Positions 53,367-62,714 of a stretch of DNA of 64,000 bases are shown here, piece after piece. The notes below the pieces were generated by a model, which saw only the letters and a list, made by a program, of their open reading frames with translations, did no database searches and was not told where the DNA came from. The DNA is taken from contig NZ_PJII01000009.1 of assembly GCF_002929215.1 (NCBI RefSeq), forward strand, positions 46,098 to 110,097, read 5' to 3'. Every line of letters starts with the position of its first letter. The stretch's first letter is position 1. This DNA is from Arthrobacter sp. ZGTC412. GTDB taxonomy: Bacteria; Actinomycetota; Actinomycetes; Actinomycetales; Micrococcaceae. The position numbers were made by a program, and so were the translations under genes.

Positions 53367-54275
53367 TCAGGTGAGAACCGGGGCGAGGACGATGTCAAAG
53401 CGTGTGCGGGCCCAGGACTGGTTGTCCAGGTTGCGGCCGTCAGGGGTGGGGGTGCCGGGGGGCTGTGTTTCGAATTTTTTGATCAGTGAGTCTTTGACGC
53501 CGAACACGGAGTCTCCAATTTCGATTTGAGGGTCTCCCTCGACGAAGATATGCGTCACGAGGGGGCGCAGGCCGTCAGCGGTGACCATGAAGTGCAGGTG
53601 GGACGCGCGCACGGGGGAGCGGCCCACGGCCTCGAGCATTTTACCGACAGGCCCGTCGTGGGGAATGGGGTAGGGGGTGGGGGTGAGGCCCCAGAACGCG
53701 TACTTCCCGTCCTGATCGGTATTCAGGTGGGCGCGTCCGGCCACTCGCTGGTCGCTGTACTGGACGTCGTAGAAGCCGTCTTCGTCTGCTTCCCAGACCT
53801 CGATGCGTGCGCCGGGGATGGGGCGCCCTTCGGTGTCGGTGACGGTGCCTTCGACCCAGCATGGCTGGCCGTTGGCACCTCCGGCGATGTTTCCGCCGAT
53901 GGGGATTTCCGGGGCGTCGGCGACAAAGAATGGGCCGAAGACCGTAGCTTCGGTGGCTTCCTTGTATGCCTGGTTGTTCATGGCGATGGTCTGCATGGAC
54001 GCTCCGAATACGTCGGAGAGGAGTACGAATTCCTGGCGTTTGTCATCGGTAATGTGCCCGGCGGCGGTGAGAAACTCGATGGCTGCATTCCATTCCTCCT
54101 CGGTGAGGCGCACTTCGCGGAGAAAATTGTGCAGGTGCCTGGTCAGGGACTGCATGAGTTGCTTCAGTCGCTGGTCCTCGGCCTTGTCGAAGGATGCGAC
54201 GACGGTGTCCACGAGTTGTTGCTCGACGGAAACCTGCTCGGCGGAGATCTGCTGTGTTGACGACTGGATGCTCAT
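53367..54275 (-). CDS. Hydroxyquinol 1,2-dioxygenase (intradiol)
   Basis: A 302-residue iron(III) dioxygenase. The helical N-terminal dimer domain ([37 protein letters not shown]) and the beta-sandwich with ligands Tyr in [12 protein letters not shown] and [12 protein letters not shown], and His in [10 protein letters not shown] are present. The overall form is the hydroxyquinol rather than the catechol branch, and the neighbouring maleylacetate reductase supports this. It opens hydroxyquinol to maleylacetate. Confidence 0.88.
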   Translation of the reverse strand: MSIQSSTQQISAEQVSVEQQLVDTVVASFDKAEDQRLKQLMQSLTRHLHNFLREVRLTEEEWNAAIEFLTAAGHITDDKRQEFVLLSDVFGASMQTIAMNNQAYKEATEATVFGPFFVADAPEIPIGGNIAGGANGQPCWVEGTVTDTEGRPIPGARIEVWEADEDGFYDVQYSDQRVAGRAHLNTDQDGKYAFWGLTPTPYPIPHDGPVGKMLEAVGRSPVRASHLHFMVTADGLRPLVTHIFVEGDPQIEIGDSVFGVKDSLIKKFETQPPGTPTPDGRNLDNQSWARTRFDIVLAPVLT

Positions 54276-54285
54276 GACGGGTTCC

Positions 54286-55347
54286 TTAGAGTCCGGGGGT
54301 GGTGCCCGAGTAGGCGGAGCGGAGGAGTTCCTCGAGGTTTTCCTCCGTGACCGGGCACGGGTTGGAGGCGGGGATTGCGGGCAGGATCAGCCTGACCGCT
54401 TCGGGAATGTTTTCTTCGGCCAGGCCGTGGTCTTTCAGGGCCTTGGGCGCACTCAAGGTTTCGCGCAGGGCGTTGAGTCCCTTGATGGCGTCATCGGCTC
54501 CGAAGGCGGCGGCGATCCTGACCTCGGCGTCCGGTGCGTAAGGTGCGTTGAACGCCAGCACATAGGGCAGGACGGTGGCATGTGTCTGGGCGTGGGGCAT
54601 GTTGTAGGCCCCCCCGAGGACGTGGCAGATCTTGTGGTGCATCCCTGAGCCGGCGGAAGCAAAGGCGACCGCGGAAAGGTACGCCCCGTACAGGGCCTGT
54701 TCTCGGCCCAGGAGGCTTGACGGATCATCCTTGATTTGCGGAAGGCCCTGGTTCAGCGCGCGGATTCCCTCCGCGGCCAGCGCCTGATTAATCGGGTCAG
54801 CACGCGGAGCCCACATCGAATCAACACAGTGGGCCAATGCGTTCAGGCCGGAAGCGACGGACAGATCCACGGGCAGAGAGAGCGTCAGGGCTGCGTCGTA
54901 AATTACCGTGACAGGCAATACTTTGTCGTCCACGCCGGTGGTTTTCCGGGACGCTTCCGTCAGCCCCCAGACGTTGGTGGCTTCAGATCCGGCGTAGGTG
55001 GTGGGGGCGGCGATGATGGGCAGCCCCGTGGTCATGGCGATGGCTTTCGCCAAGCCGGTGGTTGAGCCGCCGCCGACACAAACCAGCAAGTCAATGCCCA
55101 GCTCCGCAGCCTTCGAGCGCGCTTTTTCTGCCTTCTCGATGGGTACGTGGGGTGCAACGTCGTCATAGAAGGACGCGACGTCGATACCGGTCGTCACGTC
55201 GGCAGCGATCTGCGCTTCGAACTCGGAGGCGATCACCATGACGCGCGTGGACCCAAGCCGGGATACCTCTGCGGCGAGGTTTTCAGCTGCCTTGCCGGAG
55301 CCGAACAGCACACGCTGTCCCAGGGTCACATGTTCAAAAGTAGGCAT
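54286..55347 (-). CDS. Maleylacetate reductase
   Basis: A 353-residue iron-containing-alcohol-dehydrogenase-fold enzyme. [20 protein letters not shown] at the start, [20 protein letters not shown] for [24 protein letters not shown], and the metal-site ligands in [19 protein letters not shown] and [20 protein letters not shown] are typical. It reduces maleylacetate to 3-oxoadipate, feeding PcaIJ. It overlaps the monooxygenase gene by ATGA and precedes the dioxygenase by 10 bases. Confidence 0.9.
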   Translation of the reverse strand: MPTFEHVTLGQRVLFGSGKAAENLAAEVSRLGSTRVMVIASEFEAQIAADVTTGIDVASFYDDVAPHVPIEKAEKARSKAAELGIDLLVCVGGGSTTGLAKAIAMTTGLPIIAAPTTYAGSEATNVWGLTEASRKTTGVDDKVLPVTVIYDAALTLSLPVDLSVASGLNALAHCVDSMWAPRADPINQALAAEGIRALNQGLPQIKDDPSSLLGREQALYGAYLSAVAFASAGSGMHHKICHVLGGAYNMPHAQTHATVLPYVLAFNAPYAPDAEVRIAAAFGADDAIKGLNALRETLSAPKALKDHGLAEENIPEAVRLILPAIPASNPCPVTEENLEELLRSAYSGTTPGL

Positions 55348-56567
55348 CAGACCAACGCCTCCTTGGCTGCGAGTTCGGCGTCGTGGCCGTAGAGCCAGCC
55401 GTTGCTGACCAAGGGGTCGCCCTGGGCCAGGGCGTCGTCGCGCTCTCGCTGGTCAGGGCCGTCGGACAGATGGTTTTTGTGTTTTCGGGCGCGGCTGAGC
55501 TGCTGGATCTTCGTAGTCCGGCTGATACGGACTTTTTCATAGGTCCGCAGGGCGCGGGCCGGGTCCTCCGGGTCATCGGCCAGGCATTGTGCGAGGGCGG
55601 CTCCGTCTTCGATGGCCTGGGCAGCGCCCTGGGCGAAGAAGGGGAACATGGGATGGGCTGCGTCGCCGAGCAGAGTGAGCCGGCCATAGGACCATTGAGT
55701 CAACGGTTCACGGTCCAGGAGTGCCCAGCGTCCCGGGGTTCCGGCTGCCCGGATCAATTCCGTGAGCCGGGGATCCCAGCCGTCAAATTCGGCGAGCAGT
55801 TCATCGACAGTCGACTTGGTGCTCCAGGATTCCGCGGTGAAATCGCCGGCGGGACCGAATGCCACGATGTTTACGGCGGTGCCGCCGGAAATGGGATAGT
55901 GCACCAGGTGGTGGTCGGGGCCGATCCACAAGGTCTGGGCTGCCCGACGTGCAAATTCGGGGGCATCTTCCATGGGCACGATCGCCCGGTAGGCGCACAG
56001 GCCAGAATATTCTGCGGGACCGGAGTCGGCAATCGCGTTTCTCACCACCGAGTGGACTCCGTCGGCGCCGATGAGGATGTCTGCATCGGCGGTGCTGCCA
56101 TCATCAAATGTGAGTCTCGCGCCGCTGTCATGTGGCTGAACTTCCACGCAGCGTTTGCCCAGGCGCAGCCACTCGGACGGGACCGCCGCTTTAACGGCAT
56201 CCAGCAAATCTGCGCGGTGGGCCACATAGGTTCGTTCGCCGTAGAGTTCCTCGCACCTGCCCGTGAGCTGCTCGGATGACAGGACTGCGCCGTCCTCCCA
56301 GCGGCGGAATTCCCATCCCACGTCCAAGGGCACGGCTGTTTCCAGGAAAGCATCGATATGGCCGAGCCGGCGTATCAGGCGTACAGCGTTGGGGGAGACA
56401 ACCAGGCCAGCTCCAACAGCGCCCAGCTCCGGGGCCTGTTCGTAAACTGTCGCAGTAAGACCGGCACGGTGCAGGAACCCAGCTGCTGCCAGCCCGCCGA
56501 TCCCGCCGCCCAGAATAACGATGCGGGGACCTTCCGGCTCCGCTGTCCTGTTGGTTTCAGTACTCAT
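55347..56567 (-). CDS. FAD-dependent aromatic hydroxylase, salicylate hydroxylase-like
   Basis: A 406-residue class A monooxygenase. GGGIGGLAAAGFLHRAGL binds FAD at the N-terminus, ADILIGADGVHSVVRNAIAD is the DG motif, and LTLLGDAAHPMFPFFAQGAA closes the flavin site. First gene of the hydroxyquinol operon, so it probably produces hydroxyquinol by hydroxylating, perhaps with decarboxylation, a dihydroxybenzoate or resorcinol-type compound. The exact substrate is inferred from context only. Confidence 0.86.
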   Translation of the reverse strand: MSTETNRTAEPEGPRIVILGGGIGGLAAAGFLHRAGLTATVYEQAPELGAVGAGLVVSPNAVRLIRRLGHIDAFLETAVPLDVGWEFRRWEDGAVLSSEQLTGRCEELYGERTYVAHRADLLDAVKAAVPSEWLRLGKRCVEVQPHDSGARLTFDDGSTADADILIGADGVHSVVRNAIADSGPAEYSGLCAYRAIVPMEDAPEFARRAAQTLWIGPDHHLVHYPISGGTAVNIVAFGPAGDFTAESWSTKSTVDELLAEFDGWDPRLTELIRAAGTPGRWALLDREPLTQWSYGRLTLLGDAAHPMFPFFAQGAAQAIEDGAALAQCLADDPEDPARALRTYEKVRISRTTKIQQLSRARKHKNHLSDGPDQRERDDALAQGDPLVSNGWLYGHDAELAAKEALV

Positions 56568-56663
56568 GTTTCTTGCCTTCCGGGAGGGAGTGTCGCATCG
56601 CCAACACTCGGTGCTGTGGGGTTGAATCCATAGTCCGTGCCCCTTTCCCCCGTGGGAGGATAA

Positions 56664-56680
56664 TGTTCACTGAACGAACA
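56664..56680. promoter_or_regulatory. IclR-type operator motif, copy 1
   Basis: TGTTCACTGAACGAACA between the divergent hydroxylase and IclR genes, 36 bases before the IclR ATG. Confidence 0.7.
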
Positions 56681-56715
56681 AATAGTCCGTGATGCCACCG
56701 TTGCCAGGAGATCTA

Positions 56716-57489
56716 ATGCCGCTCAATACCGAGCCTGGGCGCAGCGTAGCTTCACGCCTGAGCGCCGTTCTTTTTGCCTTCAAGTCCGGCGGTGCAAGCC
56801 TGACACTTGCCGACCTCACCCGGCGTACCGGAATGCCCCACGCCACCGTGCGGCGGCTCGTACTCGAGTTGCTCTCCGAAGGCTTACTGGAGCGCACCGA
56901 CGACGGAAGGTACGTCATCGGCATCCGGGTCTGGGAACTGGGCACGCTTGCCCCCCGCAGTCTTCCCCTTCGTACTGTTGCCTTGCCGTTCATGGAGGAT
57001 CTCCATGCTGCCCTGCGGCAACACGTGCAGCTGGCGGTGCTCGAAGGCGTCGAAGCGGTAGTTGTCGAGCGCATGTCCACATCCAATGCCCTCGGGCTGG
57101 TCTCCCAAGTTGGCGGGCGTCTCCCGCTGCACAGTTCCGGCGTAGGGAAAGTCCTTTTAGCCCACGGGGGTGAGAGCCTGTTTCGGCAAGTCATTTCGGA
57201 GGGCCTGAAGGCGTACACGCCAACGACAATTACCGACCCCGACCAGCTTCGAACCGACTTGGGCGAATACAGGCGGAAGGGATTTGCGCTGGTGAATCAG
57301 GAGACGAGTTTGGACGCGCAATCCGTGGCGACAGCCATTTTTGGTACGTCAGGGGAGTGTGTGGCCGCCCTCTCTGTCGTCGTTGCAGCCGGAACAGTGA
57401 ACCTGAACTCTGTTGTGCCCGCAGTGGTGGCTGCCGGCAGAGGGATCTCCCGCGGACTTGGAGCTGCAATGTCCCGGCGCACCCAGTAG
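56716..57489 (+). CDS. IclR-family regulator of the hydroxyquinol genes
   Basis: A 257-residue regulator from the ATG at 56716, with AGGAG 5 bases upstream. The wing-helix (LADLTRRTGMPHATVRRLVL) and IclR effector domain (LPFMEDLHAALRQHVQLAVL, GGRLPLHSSGVGKVLLAHGG, AIFGTSGECVAALSVV) are complete. Divergent from the hydroxyquinol operon and followed by the aromatic-acid transporter. Copies of one 17-base motif before it and before the transporter suggest autoregulation and control of uptake. Confidence 0.9.
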   Translation: MPLNTEPGRSVASRLSAVLFAFKSGGASLTLADLTRRTGMPHATVRRLVLELLSEGLLERTDDGRYVIGIRVWELGTLAPRSLPLRTVALPFMEDLHAALRQHVQLAVLEGVEAVVVERMSTSNALGLVSQVGGRLPLHSSGVGKVLLAHGGESLFRQVISEGLKAYTPTTITDPDQLRTDLGEYRRKGFALVNQETSLDAQSVATAIFGTSGECVAALSVVVAAGTVNLNSVVPAVVAAGRGISRGLGAAMSRRTQ

Positions 57490-57636
57490 CAAGCCCCAAC
57501 AAACAAAGTCCTGCATGCGGGGAACGGCCCGATTAAAAGCTGCCCCGGATGCTTGCAGCCTCCTCCTTGAAGGACAAGATTTGCGGCCGCCGCCAACTGG
57601 TCGGCAACAAAACCCACGCGACGACTCAAAGAAGAC

Positions 57637-57653
57637 TGTTCGATGAATGAACA
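57637..57653. promoter_or_regulatory. IclR-type operator motif, copy 2
   Basis: TGTTCGATGAATGAACA, 144 bases before the transporter ATG. Same 17-base form as copies 1 and 3. Confidence 0.65.
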
Positions 57654-57797
57654 TGTGCATTTGGAGTGGAGCTCGTCACGGCACGCTGGACCCACCCATC
57701 GCTTGCACCGACGTGGTCGAGGAGATCCCAGGTGCACGCTGGAAGTCCCAAGTTACGGGACGCCCTCCCATGTCCTTTCCCAGTTCGAAGGAACCAC

Positions 57798-59162
57798 ATG
57801 TCAGCGAAGACATCCCCAGCCAGCGGAGTTCGTACCGGCCCAATGAAGGTTGCGATGGCAAGTTTCATCGGCACCACCGTCGAGTACTACGACTTTTTCA
57901 TCTACGGAACAGCAGCAGCGCTGGTGTTCCCTAGGCTGTTCTTTCCCGAAGCCGGCCCACTGATGGGCACGTTGCTGTCCTTTGCCACCTTCGGCGTGGG
58001 ATTCCTCGCCCGCCCCCTTGGAGGCATCGTCTTCGGCCACTTCGGTGACCGGGTCGGGCGGAAGAAGATGCTCATCATTTCGCTGGTGGGCATGGGCGCC
58101 GCAACATTCCTGATGGGCCTGTTGCCAGGTTATGCACAGATTGGCATCGCCGCACCCATTCTCCTGACCGTCCTGCGCCTCTTCCAGGGGTTCTGCGTCG
58201 GCGGCGAATGGGGAGGAGCTACTCTTATGGCCGTCGAACACGCACCGAAGGGCAAGAAGGGCTTCTATGGAGCGTTTCCCCAGATGGGAGCCCCTGCAGG
58301 CGTTGCCCTCGCCACCGTCGCCTTCCTTGGCGCCACCCAGCTGCCCGGGGACCAGTTCATCGCCTGGGGCTGGCGGCTGCCGTTCCTCGTCAGCGCAGTC
58401 CTGGTCGTTGTCGGCCTGGTCATCCGCCTCACCATCGCTGAAAGCCCCGCATTCGCAGCAGCCCGCGAGAAGAAAGAACTGGTGAAGCTCCCGATCAAGG
58501 AAGCCTTCCGCCGGCACCCCAAGGAGATCTTCCTCGTCGCCGGCACCTACCTCAGCCAGGGCGTTTTTGCATACATCACCATGGCCTACCTGGTGAACTA
58601 CGCCACCACCATCGCCAAGATTGACCGCACCAGCGTCCTGCTCGGAGTCTTCGTCGCTGGTCTCGTCGCAGTCGTCCTCATGCCCGTCTTCGGCTCACTC
58701 TCCGACAGGTACGGCCGTAAGACCATGTACCTCATTGGTGCCGTAGCCATGGGTGTTTCCATCGGTCCCGCGTTCATGCTTATCAACACGGGCGTGGCGG
58801 CCAACTTCACCCTCGCCGTGGTGCTGGTCTTCGGCATCGCCATGTCCCCGGCCGCCGGCGTCACTGGCTCCCTGTTCTCCATGGTCTTCTCCCGGGAAGT
58901 CCGCTACACCGGAGCGTCGGTGGGGTACACCATCTCACAGATTTGCGGATCTGCCTTCGCTCCAATGATTGCAACGGCCTTGTTCGCCGCCACTCAATCC
59001 AGTGACTCCATCGTCATCTACCTCCTGATCGTCTCTGCCATCTCGATCATGTCCGTTGCACTCCTGCCCGGTGGATGGGGACGCAAAGAAGCAGCACGGC
59101 AAAACGGCGAAGATTTGGACACCAACCGGACCGCTAACGACAGCATCGGGGCAGAGGCCTGA
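57798..59162 (+). CDS. Metabolite:H+ symporter (MHS family, MFS)
   Basis: A 454-residue permease from the ATG at 57798 (AAGGAA 6 bases upstream). GTTVEYYDFFIYGTAAALVF is the MHS N-terminal signature, GHFGDRVGRKKMLIISLVGM the loop 2-3 motif, and FCVGGEWGGATLMAVEHAP the segment 5 motif. ShiA/ProP/PcaT-like proteins of this group take up aromatic or organic acids with protons. Placement beside the hydroxyquinol regulator points to aromatic-acid uptake. Confidence 0.9.
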   Translation: MSAKTSPASGVRTGPMKVAMASFIGTTVEYYDFFIYGTAAALVFPRLFFPEAGPLMGTLLSFATFGVGFLARPLGGIVFGHFGDRVGRKKMLIISLVGMGAATFLMGLLPGYAQIGIAAPILLTVLRLFQGFCVGGEWGGATLMAVEHAPKGKKGFYGAFPQMGAPAGVALATVAFLGATQLPGDQFIAWGWRLPFLVSAVLVVVGLVIRLTIAESPAFAAAREKKELVKLPIKEAFRRHPKEIFLVAGTYLSQGVFAYITMAYLVNYATTIAKIDRTSVLLGVFVAGLVAVVLMPVFGSLSDRYGRKTMYLIGAVAMGVSIGPAFMLINTGVAANFTLAVVLVFGIAMSPAAGVTGSLFSMVFSREVRYTGASVGYTISQICGSAFAPMIATALFAATQSSDSIVIYLLIVSAISIMSVALLPGGWGRKEAARQNGEDLDTNRTANDSIGAEA

Positions 59163-59168
59163 CAGGAT

Positions 59169-59211
59169 GGCAGGACGGGCGACACACCTCGGCCTCCCCG
59201 TGTGTCCTGCC
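59169..59211 (+). terminator. Stem-loop after the transporter gene
   Basis: GGCAGGAC pairs with GTCCTGCC, 7 bases past the stop; the intervening bases can pair further (ACAC/GTGT). Confidence 0.6.
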
Positions 59212-59249
59212 GATCCAACAGCAGCCATGCATCAGTTACTGCGGCACTC

Positions 59250-59675
59250 ATGAAAATGCCTGATATCAGCTTCCGTACCCGAAAATGGGTGCGGCCTGAA
59301 GACCTCAATGCCAACGGCACGTTGTTCGGCGGAAGCCTGTTGAAGTGGATTGATGAAGAAGCGGCGATATACGCCATCATTCAGCTTGGCAACGGCCGTG
59401 CTGTCACCAAGTACATCTCGGAGATCAATTTTGTCAGCTCCGCAGTTCAGGGCGATCTGATAGAGATGGGGCTTACAGCGACAAAGTTTGGTCGCACCTC
59501 TCTGACAATGCGTGCTGAGGTCCGGAACATGATCACCCGCCAAAGCATCCTGACCATCGAGGAGATAGTTTTCGTTAACCTGGGCGCGGAAGGAAAACCT
59601 GAACCTCACGGCTACGACAAAATAACGTACGACCGCGACAGGATACCGACGGACCACCTCCGCGAGTTCCAGTAG
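59250..59675 (+). CDS. Hotdog-fold acyl-CoA thioesterase
   Basis: A 141-residue thioesterase of the YciA/BACH type: RPEDLNANGTLFGGSLLKWI carries the catalytic Asp/Asn-Gly helix region, DEEAAIYAI follows, and ISEINFVSSAVQGDLIEM is the central strand pair. The ATG at 59250 gives the family length; an in-frame GTG at 59202 falls inside the terminator. It could release free CoA from stalled acyl-CoA intermediates of the neighbouring pathways. Confidence 0.82.
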   Translation: MKMPDISFRTRKWVRPEDLNANGTLFGGSLLKWIDEEAAIYAIIQLGNGRAVTKYISEINFVSSAVQGDLIEMGLTATKFGRTSLTMRAEVRNMITRQSILTIEEIVFVNLGAEGKPEPHGYDKITYDRDRIPTDHLREFQ

Positions 59676-59770
59676 ACCACGTGCTTGCGGCCATCGGACG
59701 CTTAGTTAGGAAGGCCAAAAATGCCTAATTCTGCTCATCGTGGCCACTCCACCAAGCGATCTTCGAAGGG

Positions 59771-59795
59771 TCAATAACGGATATTCCGTCAACCT
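59771..59795. repeat. 25-bp imperfect palindromic site S5
   Basis: GTCAATAACGGA, TAT, then TCCGTCAACC, with perfect ACGGA/TCCGT arms. Followed 50 bases later by the 92-base element, as S2 is followed by its copy. Confidence 0.7.
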
Positions 59796-59844
59796 GGCGA
59801 GGCTCGGACAAGCTGCGCTGGTGACTCTGTTCCGTCCACAGTTG

Positions 59845-59936
59845 GGGGTCAATTCGGGCTATCCACGGCGGATATTGGGAGTCCCGGATTAGCTCCCGGA
59901 GCAGCAGTAGCGGTGGATAACCCATGAGAATTGTCC
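59845..59936. repeat. 92-bp element with inverted ends, copy 2
   Basis: Starts GGGGTCAATTCGGGCTATCC and ends GTGGATAACCCATGAGAATT plus GTCCC. It matches the 18364-18456 element end for end with a diverged centre. Confidence 0.65.
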
Positions 59937-60479
59937 CTGGGTGTGGGCGGCGAGACCCAGCCCCTCAGTGGACTCGGATTGAAGTCCCTTATTTCTGGGA
60001 CTAAACAACGCCCCCTTTGTCAGGTTGGGGTGTGCTTCAAGTTGACGAGTTGCTCGTGAAGTGGCCAGGCATTATTGCCGCTGGGTTATGCCTCCCGTGC
60101 GTGGGGCACGTCTGCCGAGCTGGAATTTGGGTACTGGCGGCAGAACCCGGCCGCCGTGGCAGGAGTGAAGTGCACTCGTGGGCCGTGGCAGGGCGTGCAA
60201 GCCGCCTGCTGTTAGACGCGGGAATGCTCGTTGGCGGCGAAGGGGTGGGCTGAGGATCGTTTGTTCCAACGACGTGTTCGAGCCGTGCGATGCTCGGTCG
60301 ACGACGCGCGGCTGCTGTACGACCCCCATCTGCTGGAGATTGCTGGCGGCGTACAAGGGCCGTTGACAAGGATGTGCTCCATGACGTCCTGCCGCTGCTG
60401 CGAACGCCCCTTTCATCAGCCCTGCCTGAGGCGTAGCGTCTATTCCGCCGGGAACGGTCGTACCGTCAAAGGAGCGGAC

Positions 60480-62621
60480 ATGGCTGGATGGAATGCAGAC
60501 ACAGCGGCAGGGCCTGTGGGGGCTGGAACCGTAACGCTGGTTGAAGGCTCATCCTTCTGTATTTCCGCCGCCAATGGCGACATCCACCCGGAACTTCCCC
60601 ACGGTGTGTTCCACGAGGACACCCGGATCCTGTCCGGGTGGAGCATGACGGTGAACGGCCAGTCGCTCGAGCCGCTGGCCGCGGAAACGAAGGAACCCTA
60701 CCGGGCACTGTTCATCGGCCGCGTTCCGCGCGGGGACGGATATGCGGACAGCCCTCTAATTGTGGAGCGCCTGCGGGAAGTGGCTGCTGGAGTGGTTGAG
60801 GAAATCACCATTCGCAACTACTCCGGGGACCCTGTGGAGTGCAGCATCTCCGTCGGCGTGGATTCGGACTTCGCGGACCTGTTCGAGGTAAAGGAGGCGA
60901 GGGTCCAGCGGCGCTGGGAGGTCGTCCGTGGAGCCGACGGCAATTCCCTGATCATCAGCGCGGCCTGGCAGGACCTGCGGAAAGCTGTCCTGGTGCGGGG
61001 ACGTGGGGCCGTAGCCACCGCGGACGCGCTCACCTACCAGGCGACGGTGCCCGGTTACGGCCATTGGGGCACGCGGCTGAGCGTCGCATCCGCCGGGCAA
61101 CAAACCGTGTCGCGCCCTGTCCGGCATGGCACCTCACCGAGCGACCGGCGGCACCAGGAATGGGTCGCTAAGATCCCCAGGCTGCAGATGACCAACCGGT
61201 CCATCGAGCGTACGCTGCGGCGCAGTTACGACGATCTCGGCGCACTTCGGATCGAGGACCCTGCGCATCCGGAGCGGATTGTGGTGGCCGCGGGAGCGCC
61301 ATGGTTCATGACGCTGTTTGGGCGTGACTCGCTGTGGGCGTCCGAAATGGCCCTTCCTGTGGACCCGTCACTGGCTCTTGGCACCTTGCAGACCCTGGCT
61401 GACCGCCAGGGCAAGGTGGTGGACCCGGTGAGTGAGGAGGAACCCGGGAAGATCCTCCACGAGGTACGGCTGGGGGTGTCTTCCGGGCTGGCTCTGGGGG
61501 GCAAGTCGGTTTATTACGGCAGCGTGGATGCCACTCCCCAGTTCGTGATGACCTTGGCCTCCGTCAGCCGGTGGGGCTTCGCGAAGGACACCATCGCCGC
61601 CCTCCTGCCCAACGCGGACCGCGCGCTGGACTGGGTCCGGAACTTCGGCGACAAGGACGGAGACGGCTTCGTCGAGTACTCCCGCCTCAATGACCAGGGC
61701 CTGCTCAACCAGGGCTGGAAGGACTCGTGGGATGGTATCAACTTCGCCGACGGCACCCTGGCCGAGCCGCCAATAGCCCTTTGCGAGGTGCAGGCGCTGG
61801 TGTACTCTGCGCTTCTGTCACGGGCGTGGATGGCGTACGACGGCGGCGACGCGCCTTTGGCAGTGCAGCTCACCGAAGAGGCGGCGGCGCTGAAGAAGAA
61901 GTTTAACGAGGCGTTCTGGCTCCCGGAACGCGGCTACTTCGCTGTAGCGCTGGACGGCAGGAAGCGCCCGGTGGACGCCTGTGCCTCAAACATGGGCCAG
62001 TGCCTGTGGCACGGCATCGTTGACGATGACAAGGTGCCGCTGGTGGCCGAGCGTCTGATGTCGCCGGAGATGTTCAGCGGATGGGGCGTCCGGACCCTTG
62101 CCACGGACATGGGTGCCTACAACCCGGCAAGCTACCACAACGGGTCTGTCTGGCCGCATGACAACGCCATCATTGCGGCGGGCCTCATGCGCTACGGATT
62201 CGTGGAGGAGGCGCAACGGATCGCTACAGCCCTGCTTGAAGCGGCGGACTACTCCGACGGGCGGCTCCCGGAACTGTTCTGCGGTTTCAGCCGGGAACAG
62301 GTGGCCGAACCGGTGCCGTACCCCACCGCCTGCTCACCCCAGGCGTGGGCGGCAACCACCCCCATCATGCTGATCACCAGCCTGATGCGGTACGACGCCC
62401 ACGTTTCGCGGGGTGGCTTCTGGATGGATCCGGCCCTGCCGGAGTCCTACGGGGACCTGCACATTACTAACGCACCACTGGCCGGCGGCCGGATCACTAT
62501 TGACATCACCCACTCTGGGCCGCTGGTGCAGGGCCTGCCGGAGGGCATCACATTCCACCGTGAACACCGGCCGTGGCTGACCGAGCTCACTTCGCAGGCC
62601 GGACTCGGCGCCAAAGGCTAA
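60480..62621 (+). CDS. Glycogen debranching-type glycoside hydrolase (amylo-alpha-1,6-glucosidase family)
   Basis: A 713-residue cytoplasmic enzyme from the ATG at 60480 with AAAGGAG upstream. The N-terminal beta-sandwich (GDIHPELPHGVFHEDTRILS, WSMTVNGQSL) of the GDE_N_bis type precedes an (alpha/alpha)6 barrel with GAPWFMTLFGRDSLWASEMA, FVEYSRLNDQGLLNQGWKDS with a catalytic acid, and YNPASYHNGSVWPHDNAIIA. Members act on alpha-glucans or plant-derived glycosides. Monocistronic, ended by a strong hairpin, unrelated to the aromatic genes. Confidence 0.88.
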   Translation: MAGWNADTAAGPVGAGTVTLVEGSSFCISAANGDIHPELPHGVFHEDTRILSGWSMTVNGQSLEPLAAETKEPYRALFIGRVPRGDGYADSPLIVERLREVAAGVVEEITIRNYSGDPVECSISVGVDSDFADLFEVKEARVQRRWEVVRGADGNSLIISAAWQDLRKAVLVRGRGAVATADALTYQATVPGYGHWGTRLSVASAGQQTVSRPVRHGTSPSDRRHQEWVAKIPRLQMTNRSIERTLRRSYDDLGALRIEDPAHPERIVVAAGAPWFMTLFGRDSLWASEMALPVDPSLALGTLQTLADRQGKVVDPVSEEEPGKILHEVRLGVSSGLALGGKSVYYGSVDATPQFVMTLASVSRWGFAKDTIAALLPNADRALDWVRNFGDKDGDGFVEYSRLNDQGLLNQGWKDSWDGINFADGTLAEPPIALCEVQALVYSALLSRAWMAYDGGDAPLAVQLTEEAAALKKKFNEAFWLPERGYFAVALDGRKRPVDACASNMGQCLWHGIVDDDKVPLVAERLMSPEMFSGWGVRTLATDMGAYNPASYHNGSVWPHDNAIIAAGLMRYGFVEEAQRIATALLEAADYSDGRLPELFCGFSREQVAEPVPYPTACSPQAWAATTPIMLITSLMRYDAHVSRGGFWMDPALPESYGDLHITNAPLAGGRITIDITHSGPLVQGLPEGITFHREHRPWLTELTSQAGLGAKG

Positions 62622-62650
62622 AGCGCCCAGCCAGCGAGATGGTTGGGGAT

Positions 62651-62693
62651 CCGGCCCCGGGCGACTCGTTGCGAGAGGCTTGCCCGGGGCCGG
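62651..62693 (+). terminator. Perfect 12-bp terminator hairpin
   Basis: CCGGCCCCGGGC pairs exactly with GCCCGGGGCCGG, 29 bases past the glycosidase stop. Confidence 0.75.
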
Positions 62694-62714
62694 AAGTTAT
62701 GGGGTAGCGCGGGT

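Larger units (their letters stand above)
59676..60479. other. Gap with site S5 and the second 92-bp element
   Basis: About 800 bases without a convincing gene. It contains S5 (59771-59795), the 92-base element (59845-59936) and the short repeat TCAGGTTGGGGTGTGC at 60018. Confidence 0.45.

Noticed and set aside
60446-60471. Sixth copy of the 25-bp site near the glycosidase promoter
   Set aside because: ACGGT-CGT-ACCGT has a similar shape, but it lacks the GCCGATAA and GTCAACC flanks shared by the five sites.
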